From: Burkholderiaceae bacterium
GTDB lineage: Bacteria; Pseudomonadota; Gammaproteobacteria; Burkholderiales; Burkholderiaceae
Length of the DNA: 16,308 nt
Assembly (NCBI GenBank): GCA_030151165.1
Contig: JASLEM010000014.1
Span: 1 to 16,308 of the forward strand
Direction of reading: 5' to 3'
Shown: positions 8,358 to 13,913 of the stretch, piece by piece
Numbering within the stretch: position 1 is the first letter of the stretch
How the letters are laid out: the number at the start of each line of letters is the position of its first letter
Notes under the pieces: generated by a model
Told to the model about the DNA's origin: nothing
Databases searched by the model: none
The model's input: only the letters and a program-made list of their open reading frames with translations
Translations under genes and position numbers: made by a program

Positions 8358-9188
8358 ATGACCCGTCCCGTCCGTTCGCAATACGAAGATTTCATGCGCC
8401 TGGTGCGCGACCAGGGCCGCTTCAAGGCGGACCGCACCGGCACGGGCACGACCAGCGTCTTCGGCCACCAGATGCGCTTCGACCTCGCCGAGGGCTTCCC
8501 GCTGGTGACGACCAAGAAGGTGCACCTGAAGTCCATCATCCTCGAGCTGCTGTGGTTCCTGCGCGGCGACTCGAACGTGCAATGGCTGCAGGAGCGCGGC
8601 TGCACGATCTGGGACGAATGGGCGCGCGAAGACGGCGACCTGGGCCCGGTCTACGGCGTGCAATGGCGCTCGTGGCCGACGCCGGACGGCGGCCACATCG
8701 ACCAGATCGCCGAGGTCGTCAGGCAGCTCAAGACCAACCCGGACTCGCGGCGCATCATCGTCAGCGCCTGGAACGTGGCCGACCTGTCGAAGATGGCGCT
8801 GATGCCGTGCCACGCCTTCTTCCAGTTCTACGTCGCCCCGCCCGAGACGCCCGGCGGCCGCGGCAAGCTGTCGTGCCAGCTCTACCAGCGCAGCGCGGAC
8901 ATCTTCCTCGGCGTGCCCTTCAACATCGCCAGCTACGCCCTGCTGACCCACATGCTCGCGCAGCAGTGCGACCTCGACGTCGGCGACTTCATCTGGACGG
9001 GCGGCGACTGCCACATCTACGCCAACCACGAAGCGCAGGTCGACGCGCAGCTCGCGCGCACGCCGTTCGCGTACCCGACGCTGAACATCAGGCGCACGCC
9101 GGCATCCATCCTCGACTACGAGTTCGACGACTTCGAGGTCGTCGGCTACCAGCACCATTCGGCAATTAAAGCGCCTGTAGCTGTATAA
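8358..9188 (+). CDS. thyA: Thymidylate synthase ThyA, 276 aa, with a foreign 3' tail
   Basis: Makes dTMP from dUMP using 5,10-methylene-tetrahydrofolate as carbon donor and reductant, producing dihydrofolate that DHFR must recycle. It has the phosphate-binding DRTGTGT (25-31), the folate-site LLWFLRGD, catalytic Cys151 in LMPCH, the [10 protein letters not shown] block (172-181), [13 protein letters not shown], and DCHIYANH. The tail IKAPVAV is intact, and this C-terminus closes over the active site. Codon use is GC-rich up to about base 9160 and then switches abruptly: the last ten or so codons (GGCAATTAAAGCGCCTGTAG... region) are AT-leaning, and residues QHHSA replace the DPHPG-like sequence common in bacterial ThyA. 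The protein is therefore a host enzyme whose last dozen residues come from the inserted AT-rich tract. It is predicted to be active. Confidence 0.96.
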   Translation: MTRPVRSQYEDFMRLVRDQGRFKADRTGTGTTSVFGHQMRFDLAEGFPLVTTKKVHLKSIILELLWFLRGDSNVQWLQERGCTIWDEWAREDGDLGPVYGVQWRSWPTPDGGHIDQIAEVVRQLKTNPDSRRIIVSAWNVADLSKMALMPCHAFFQFYVAPPETPGGRGKLSCQLYQRSADIFLGVPFNIASYALLTHMLAQQCDLDVGDFIWTGGDCHIYANHEAQVDAQLARTPFAYPTLNIRRTPASILDYEFDDFEVVGYQHHSAIKAPVAV

Positions 9189-10000
9189 CAATATTTTAGA
9201 ACTGGCGCCCATGGAATTCAGAATATCGCTCATCGCAGCGCTCGCCCCCAATCGTTCGATTGGACATGCAGATTCGCTACCATGGAAAATGCCGCGAGAC
9301 ATGCAATTCTTTAGAAGGACAACGTCAGGCCATGTAGTTGTAATGGGACGAAATACATTCGAATCACTTGGATGTAGGCCACTTCCTCGGCGAATTAATG
9401 TTGTTCTTACAAAATCAAAAAACTATGACATTAAAAATGTATTTGTCGCGAGAGATATAGATGAGGCAATTGATATTTCTCGCGCTCACTCCAAGAGGGA
9501 GCGATTGTTCGTCATTGGGGGTGGATCGATTTACAATCAGATGGCGACGGTTGCCGATGAATTGTTTTTGACTCAAATCGAGCCATATAATGTAAACCAA
9601 TCAACCCTCTTTGAGGAAGAGTTTTATGGCGATACTTTTTTCCCGAAAATTCGCCCAACAGGCTGGAAACTTTGTCATATTAGCCGCCGGTATAGAGCAC
9701 TCGATTCGCTTAGGCCTAAATTTGACCCGGCACCAGTGTCGTTTTACTTTCGCTTTTTTAAATATGCAAAGCGAAGTAGCGGTGGATGCTCAGAATGCGA
9801 GCAAAAGCGTGTGATTAATGTATTAAGGCGGCAAGAAGAAATCTTTTACCCCATCCGCACGTCGCTGCCCGCAATACTATAACTGCAGATTATTAATTAA
9901 CCATGAAAATCGCAATAATTGCCGAAGTTACTCGCAATGGGGTGATTGGCAATGGCGATAAAATTCTTTGGGATCTGCCGGAAGGAAGGCAGTTTTTTCG
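9160..10000. other. AT-rich foreign tract replacing the thyA-folA junction
   Basis: Between about 9160 and about 10000 the sequence loses its strong GC bias (by eye roughly 40-45% G+C against about 70% outside) and uses AAA, ATT, TTT, GAT and TTA codons rarely seen in the flanks. The left edge lies inside the thyA coding region and the right edge inside the second DHFR gene, close to its codon 33, and both reading frames cross the edges intact. One complete gene (DHFR, 9211-9882) lies inside. No integrase, transposase, terminal inverted repeat or target duplication was seen. In-frame edges in two conserved genes fit homologous or microhomologous exchange with a donor having a thyA-dfr-folA order better than integration of a mobile element. 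The edges are estimates by eye. Confidence 0.8.
9211..9882 (+). CDS. Extra (foreign) dihydrofolate reductase with C-terminal extension, 223 aa
   Basis: DHFR reduces dihydrofolate to tetrahydrofolate with NADPH. The core (about 4-186) has ISLIAALAPNRSIG, the substrate pocket LPWKMPRDMQFFRRTT with the catalytic acid Asp30 (E. coli Asp27), Phe34, VVMGRNTFES, the Arg-containing PLPRRINVVLT segment, VIGGGSIY (101-108, cofactor site), T121 in LTQIE, and a final strand SFYFRFFKYAK. The residues expected for activity are present. Residues about 187-223 extend beyond a normal DHFR, including a CSEC pair. Codon use is AT-rich and unlike the neighbours. There is a 22-base gap after thyA with no clear ribosome site before the ATG. 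Such an extra DHFR beside folA may give antifolate (trimethoprim) tolerance or replace the host enzyme; neither is shown by sequence alone. Confidence 0.85.
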   Translation: MEFRISLIAALAPNRSIGHADSLPWKMPRDMQFFRRTTSGHVVVMGRNTFESLGCRPLPRRINVVLTKSKNYDIKNVFVARDIDEAIDISRAHSKRERLFVIGGGSIYNQMATVADELFLTQIEPYNVNQSTLFEEEFYGDTFFPKIRPTGWKLCHISRRYRALDSLRPKFDPAPVSFYFRFFKYAKRSSGGCSECEQKRVINVLRRQEEIFYPIRTSLPAIL

Positions 10001-10427
10001 CCGCGTGACGATGAACCACCCGGTGATCATGGGGCGCAAGACCTGGGAGTCGATCCCGGAGAAGTTCCGGCCGCTCGCGGGCCGCACCAACATCGTCGTC
10101 ACGCGCCAGAAGGACTGGCGGGCCGACGGCGCGATCGCCGCCAACACCCTCGAGGAGGCCCTCGAGCACGCGCTGGAGGCCGTCGCCGACGACCCGCACG
10201 CCTCGCGCGCCTACGTGATCGGCGGCGCGCAGCTCTACGCGCTCGCGATGCCGCACGCCGACGAGCTGGTGATGACCGAGATCGACCGCGACTACCAGGG
10301 CGACGCCCGCTTCCCCGGCTGGACGCGGGGCGACTTCATCGAGGTCTCGCGCGAGACGCACGTCGCCGCGCCGCCGAACGACTTCAAGTTCGCCTTCGTG
10401 ACGCTGCGCCGCGTCGTGCCGGGCTGA
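9903..10427 (+). CDS. folA: Chimeric dihydrofolate reductase lacking the catalytic Asp, 174 aa
   Basis: This occupies the usual folA place after thyA. Codons 1 to about 33 are AT-rich and belong to the foreign tract; the rest is host-like. Recognisable DHFR segments are RNGVIG (11-16), LWDLPE (22-27), FFRRVT (31-36), HPVIMGRKTWESIP, RPLAGRTNIVVT, YVIGGAQLY (104-112) and VMTEID (T125). The position of E. coli Asp27, needed to protonate the substrate, is Gly28 (LPEGRQFF instead of LPEDxxxF), and Glu8 stands where E. coli has Ala7, whose side chain faces the same pocket. The gene is full length with no frameshift. It may be a weak or inactive DHFR, or an unusual one using another acid. The start ATG has no clear ribosome site, which suggests coupling to upstream translation. 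A sequencing error at GAAGGAAGG cannot be excluded. Confidence 0.85.
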   Translation: MKIAIIAEVTRNGVIGNGDKILWDLPEGRQFFRRVTMNHPVIMGRKTWESIPEKFRPLAGRTNIVVTRQKDWRADGAIAANTLEEALEHALEAVADDPHASRAYVIGGAQLYALAMPHADELVMTEIDRDYQGDARFPGWTRGDFIEVSRETHVAAPPNDFKFAFVTLRRVVPG

Positions 10428-10452
10428 AGCCGGCTTCGCGGCTGCCTCGCGG

Positions 10453-11100
10453 ATGCGCCACCCGACCGTCGTCTTCGATCTCGACGGCACGCTCAGCGAC
10501 CCGCTCGAAGGCATCGGCCGCTCCATCAACCACGCGCTGCGCACGCACGGCCACGCCGAGCGCGAGCTCGCCGCGCTGGCGCGCTACATCGGGCCGCCGC
10601 CGGGCGAGAGCTTCGTCGAGCTGACCGGCGACGCGGACGCCGGCCGCGTCGCCGCGCTCGTCGCGACCTACCGCGAGCGCTACCGCGACATCGGCTACGC
10701 CGAGAACACGCTCTACGACGGCATCCCGGCGCTGCTGCAGTCGCTGCGCGACGCCGGCGCGATGCTCGGCCTGTGCACGTCCAAGCTGCCCGTCTTCGCC
10801 GAGATGATCCTCACGCGATTCGGCCTGCGGGAACACTTCGCGTTCGTGAGCGGGGCCGAGCACCTCGGCGTGCACAAGTGGCAGCAGCTCGAGGCGTTGC
10901 GCGCGTCGGGCCGCGTCGGCGCGGACGCCGTGATGGTCGGCGACCGCGCGGTCGACCTCGCCGCCGCGCACCGCAACGGCCTGCAGGCGTGCGGCGTGCA
11001 CTGGGGCTTCGCGGCGCCGGGCGAATTGCAGGCGGAGCGGCCGCGCTACCTGGTCTCGACGCCCGGCGAGCTGGCGGACGTGCTGCTGCAGGCCGCCTGA
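10453..11100 (+). CDS. HAD-superfamily phosphatase (phosphoglycolate phosphatase-like), 215 aa
   Basis: A haloacid-dehalogenase-type hydrolase that transfers phosphate to an Asp nucleophile. Motif I is FDLDGTLSD (D9 nucleophile, D11 acid/base), motif II CTSK (108-111), with K142 as the likely motif III Lys, and motif IV GDRAVD (163-168) supplies the Mg-binding acids. A helical cap domain fills residues about 15-90. The C-terminal GLQACGVHWGFAAPGEL is typical of the Gph/PGP subgroup; a nucleotidase or housekeeping phosphatase is equally possible. The ATG at 10453 comes 25 bases after the second DHFR stop on the same strand, so it is likely co-transcribed with the thyA-DHFR block. Codon use is host-like, i.e. 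outside the foreign tract. Confidence 0.9.
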   Translation: MRHPTVVFDLDGTLSDPLEGIGRSINHALRTHGHAERELAALARYIGPPPGESFVELTGDADAGRVAALVATYRERYRDIGYAENTLYDGIPALLQSLRDAGAMLGLCTSKLPVFAEMILTRFGLREHFAFVSGAEHLGVHKWQQLEALRASGRVGADAVMVGDRAVDLAAAHRNGLQACGVHWGFAAPGELQAERPRYLVSTPGELADVLLQAA

Positions 11101-11157
11101 GGAACCGTCAGCCGCCGGCCGCCGCGAGCCGATCCCACGGTCGACGCGAAGACCCCA

Positions 11158-11186
11158 TTGCGGGGCCGCGCCGTCGGCGCTAGTCT
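11158..11186 (+). promoter_or_regulatory. Candidate promoter for the secreted hydrolase gene
   Basis: TTGCGG (11158-11163) and TAGTCT (11181-11186) are separated by exactly 17 bases and lie about 35 bases before the hydrolase start. Each hexamer matches the sigma-70 consensus at only three of six places, so the call rests mostly on the spacing and position. Confidence 0.35.
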
Positions 11187-11220
11187 CTGCCGCGCTCGAA
11201 CGAACAACGGAGACACGCCC

Positions 11221-12705
11221 ATGACCTCGTTTCGCCACGCGGCAAGCCCGATCGCGCTCGCGCTCGCCGGCCTCGTTCCCCTGACCGCGCACGCCTCCGC
11301 CGCGTGCGACCGCGTCCTGCGGGAGCTCGGGCACGAGCTCGCCGACGCCACCTGCGTCGACAGCCCCGACCTCACCACCACCAACCCGGCCACCACGCCG
11401 GCGAACGATTCGATCGCCGGCCTGCCGCCGTTCGCGTTCACGCCGCAAACCGACCGCGCGACCATCGCGCCGAGCGCCGCCAAGCGCCCGCCGATCATCA
11501 AGGTCGTGCCGGGGATCCAGATCCAGGCGCGCATCGCGTCCGACCCGACCGGCCAGGCGCGCTTCCTCCTGCGCCTGCCGGCCGACTGGAACGGCCGCCT
11601 CGTCGTGGCGGGCGCGTCCGGCACGCGCAGCGAGTTCAACGGCGACTTCGCGTGGAGCGACTACGTGCTGCAGAAGGGCTACGCCTACGCGTCGCAGAAC
11701 AAGGGCGTGCTCAACCTCGCGCTGTCGACCGCCGTCGACCCGCTCGCCTGCCGCCTCAACCCGGCGTCGCCCGTGTTCGTCAACTTCTTCGACAACGGCC
11801 CGGGCCAGCAGTTCTCGCGCTGGCGCGACGTCATGGTCAAGGCCGGCGTGCTCGCGCGCGCCGGCGCCGCCGCGCGCTACGGCCGGCCGCCGCGCTTCAC
11901 GTACGCGGTCGGAACGTCGAACGGCGGCTACCAGGTGCGCCGCGCGATGGAGTCGGCGCCCGAGGTGTTCGACGGCGGCGTCGACTGGGAAGGCACCTTC
12001 GTCGACGACCACGCGCCCAACCTGCTCACCGACCTGCCCGCGGCCGTGCTCAACTTCCCCGACTACGTCGCCTCGGGCCTCGACGCCAACAGCACCGCCG
12101 CGAAGAACATCCGCGCGGCCGGCTACCCGCCCGACATCGTCGCGGGCCCGACGTCGTCGCTGTGGTCGAACTACTCCGCCAGCTTCTGGGAAGTGACGCA
12201 GTGCCAGTGGCAGAAGCGCCTCGACCCGTCGTACGACACCTACGGCGCGGGCACCGGCACCTACAACTACGTCGCGCGGCTGTCGGCGTCGGACGTCGGC
12301 GCGCAGGTCGCCTCCTTCGCGACCACCGGCCGGATCCAGCGCCCGCTCGTCACCGTCGCCGGCACGATGGACGGCCTGCTGCCCATCGACCACCACGCCC
12401 GCGCCTACGCCCGCAAGGTCGCCGCCGCGCAAGGCCCGTCACAAGACCACGACGGCCGCGACCGCGACCGCGACACCCCGTACCGCCTCTACGAGATCCA
12501 GAACGGCAACCACATCGAGTCCTACCAGGACACCTTCCCCCAACTCGCGCTCATCGAGCCGCACGCGCAAGCGGCGTTCGACCTGCTCGTCGCCCACGTC
12601 GAGGCGCGCGCCCCGCTGCCGCCGAGCCAGTGCGTGGCGAAGGGGGGCGTCATTGCGCAGGCGCCGGCGAAGGCGGGGCATTGCGCGAATCTGTTCGAGC
12701 CGTGA
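11221..12705 (+). CDS. Secreted alpha/beta-hydrolase (3-hydroxybutyrate oligomer hydrolase/tannase-like), 494 aa
   Basis: A predicted exported serine hydrolase. The start at 11221 has a good ribosome site (GGAGA 11209-11213) and leads straight into a signal peptide ending near AHASA (residues 23-27). The nucleophile is Ser233 in VGTSNGGYQVRRAM, followed by GGVDWEGTF. Likely acid and base partners are Asp384 (GTMDGLLP) and His431 (NGNHIES). Six or more Cys residues, including C45, C177, C328, C471 and C488, suit a periplasmic or extracellular protein with disulfides. The Ser is not preceded by Cys, so the CS-D-HC pattern of true tannases and feruloyl esterases is absent. Residues 409-418 (DHDGRDRDRD) form a charged low-complexity loop before the His. 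The substrate is likely an ester or a 3-hydroxybutyrate oligomer, but this is not certain. It appears to be a single-gene unit. Confidence 0.75.
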   Translation: MTSFRHAASPIALALAGLVPLTAHASAACDRVLRELGHELADATCVDSPDLTTTNPATTPANDSIAGLPPFAFTPQTDRATIAPSAAKRPPIIKVVPGIQIQARIASDPTGQARFLLRLPADWNGRLVVAGASGTRSEFNGDFAWSDYVLQKGYAYASQNKGVLNLALSTAVDPLACRLNPASPVFVNFFDNGPGQQFSRWRDVMVKAGVLARAGAAARYGRPPRFTYAVGTSNGGYQVRRAMESAPEVFDGGVDWEGTFVDDHAPNLLTDLPAAVLNFPDYVASGLDANSTAAKNIRAAGYPPDIVAGPTSSLWSNYSASFWEVTQCQWQKRLDPSYDTYGAGTGTYNYVARLSASDVGAQVASFATTGRIQRPLVTVAGTMDGLLPIDHHARAYARKVAAAQGPSQDHDGRDRDRDTPYRLYEIQNGNHIESYQDTFPQLALIEPHAQAAFDLLVAHVEARAPLPPSQCVAKGGVIAQAPAKAGHCANLFEP

Positions 12706-12849
12706 GGGGCGGCGCGGCGGGCGATCACGGGTCGCCCGGGTGCGCGGTTTCATGGGCTCGCCGGGTGAAAGGAAAATATCGGCAGCGGCTCAGCTCTAGA
12801 CCCGTTGCCGACATCGGTGATGCCGATTGCTCGCAGCAAAGCAGCGGTC

Positions 12850-12940
12850 GTAGGGCGGTTAGCCGCAGGCGTAACCGCCGCACGCCAACATCACCGACAA
12901 GCCAACGTGGCGGGTTACGCCTGCGGCTAACCCGCCCTAC
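12850..12940. repeat. REP/MITE-like inverted repeat (two ~39-base arms)
   Basis: The left arm (12850-12889) starts GTAGGGCGGTTAGCCGCAGG, and the right arm (12902-12940) is its reverse complement apart from a few single-base differences (GGCGGT against GGCGGGT, and a small change near the inner end). The spacer is about 12 bases. Each arm also folds on itself, because GGCGGTTA pairs with TAACCGCC around a CCGCAGG core. The GTAGGGCGGGTTAGCCGCAGGCGTAACCCGCC style of sequence recurs in many proteobacterial genomes as an intergenic palindromic element. It lies between the hydrolase gene and a small secreted protein gene and ends 26 bases before the latter's start. It could act as a transcription stop or transcript-stabilising structure. 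Confidence 0.8.
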
Positions 12941-12954
12941 AAGGCTTCAGTTCC

Positions 12955-12961
12955 AGGGAGG
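12955..12961 (+). promoter_or_regulatory. Strong ribosome binding site AGGGAGG
   Basis: AGGGAGG with a 5-base spacer to the ATG at 12967 fixes the start of the small secreted protein gene. It lies only 14 bases beyond the end of the inverted repeat, so folding of that repeat in the mRNA could affect access to it. Confidence 0.75.
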
Positions 12962-12966
12962 CTTGC

Positions 12967-13368
12967 ATGAGGAAAATGGCATTTCTACCGGTCTTGATCC
13001 TGCCTATTGCGGCTGCCAGCATCCAGGCTCAAGATTCACCATCGTTTGATGGCGTTTGGCGCTTGCGCATGCTAAAGCCGCAGGCTCCGCGTACGCGCGA
13101 CGGTGAAATGGTGCTGAACGGGGCGTCTGGAACTTTCAAGATCTTCGCGCTCAAGAACCTCGAGACGATAAACAACCCCTGCATCGGGACGGCGTTTCCG
13201 CTGAAGGTTGAACCCAGTGAGGGGGACGCTGCATTGACGGTGCGAGTCAGGGAGTCCGAAAAGCTCCCTGGATGCCCAGATTTCAAACTTTCATTGCACT
13301 GGGTGACTGCGCAACGACTGGAAGGCACGACGCACGACGGCACGCTGATGACGATCGAGCGAAACTAG
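12967..13368 (+). CDS. Small secreted protein of unknown function, 133 aa
   Basis: Not recognised. The N-terminus is a Sec signal peptide (MRKMAFLPVLILPIAAASIQAQ, cleavage probably after AQA or QAQ, residues 20-23). The mature part of about 110 residues starts DSPSFDGVWRLRM, a pattern seen in small lipocalin-like or beta-barrel periplasmic proteins that begin with a GxW motif, and ends HDGTLMTIERN. Two Cys (in NNPCIG and LPGCPD) could form one disulfide. Codon use is less GC-rich than that of the surrounding genes, which suggests more recent acquisition or low expression. It has a very good ribosome site. The role is unknown; a periplasmic location is likely. Confidence 0.7.
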   Translation: MRKMAFLPVLILPIAAASIQAQDSPSFDGVWRLRMLKPQAPRTRDGEMVLNGASGTFKIFALKNLETINNPCIGTAFPLKVEPSEGDAALTVRVRESEKLPGCPDFKLSLHWVTAQRLEGTTHDGTLMTIERN

Positions 13369-13507
13369 GCCCATACAACTGTTGTCGAGTGCTTGCGCAT
13401 TGGCTCCGCGAGAGCCGACATTCGCCGCAAACTGCAATTGGCCGACTTCAGAGGTTCGCTATGCGAGGCGCGACAATCCCACCGTCGCCGCTCCCCACCA
13501 CGCCTCC

Positions 13508-13807
13508 ATGCACTACCTCTCCTTCGACCTCAGCGACAACGACGACGGCATCACCACCATCGAGGCGCTCGCGTCGACGGGCGCGGCGCAGCACGACGCC
13601 GTGATGGCGGAGGTGCGGCAGGTGATGGACTGGGCGTGGCAGGCGTTCCCGCACACGCACGGCACGGCGGACGACGGGATGGATTGGGATCACGACCTGC
13701 AGGTGAGTGTCGAGCCCGGTGGATGGCATGCGGTGACGTTGACGCTGACGGCGTCGCCGGCGTTCGCGGGCGAGTTCGTCGCGGCGTTCGGCGAGCATCT
13801 CGAATGA
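13508..13807 (+). CDS. Hypothetical small acidic protein, 99 aa
   Basis: Not recognised. From the ATG at 13508 the frame uses host-like GC-rich codons and gives a compact protein, MHYLSFDLSDNDDGITTIEAL onwards, with a predicted helix (AAQHDAVMAEVRQVMDWAWQAFP), an acidic middle (DDGMDWDHDLQVSVEPGGW) and a beta-strand-rich end (AVTLTLTASPAFAGEFVAAF). The composition is strongly acidic, with no signal peptide or membrane span, so it is probably cytoplasmic. An in-frame ATG at 13382 would add 42 residues with poor codon use and is not preferred. No good ribosome site precedes 13508, which lowers certainty. It is followed directly by a hairpin. Confidence 0.65.
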   Translation: MHYLSFDLSDNDDGITTIEALASTGAAQHDAVMAEVRQVMDWAWQAFPHTHGTADDGMDWDHDLQVSVEPGGWHAVTLTLTASPAFAGEFVAAFGEHLE

Positions 13808-13815
13808 CGCATCGT

Positions 13816-13838
13816 CCCGCGCGCGCGTGACGCGCGGG
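13816..13838. terminator. GC-rich hairpin between convergent genes
   Basis: CCCGCGCG (13816-13823) pairs with CGCGCGGG (13831-13838) around a 7-base loop, starting 9 bases after the stop of the 99-residue gene. The next gene on the right is on the minus strand and ends at 13914, so this symmetrical hairpin may serve both transcripts. There is no U-tract. Confidence 0.5.
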
Positions 13839-13913
13839 CGGAAGCTTCAGGGCGGTGCGCACGTGCTTCGGCGCGGTTTCAACGGTGGATGCCACGCCCC
13901 CGATCTCGCGGCA

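Noticed and set aside
7655..9169. Plus-strand 504-codon open frame across the DUF3224 and thyA region
   Set aside because: It overlaps thyA in another frame and runs antisense to DUF3224; Arg/Ala/Pro-rich with no recognisable domain.
9611..9814. Small 67-codon frame inside the extra DHFR gene
   Set aside because: Out-of-frame overlap; the DHFR frame carries conserved motifs on both sides of this segment.
9160..10000. Integron gene cassette or transposon as origin of the AT-rich tract
   Set aside because: No attC-like palindrome, integrase, transposase, terminal inverted repeats or target duplication was seen, and both edges lie in-frame inside coding sequence.
10384..12432. Minus-strand 682-codon open frame opposite the HAD and hydrolase genes
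   Set aside because: Antisense shadow across two well-supported genes and their intergenic region.
12850..12940. CRISPR-like repeat pair
   Set aside because: Only two copies, in inverted orientation with a short 12-base spacer; this is a palindromic element, not an array.
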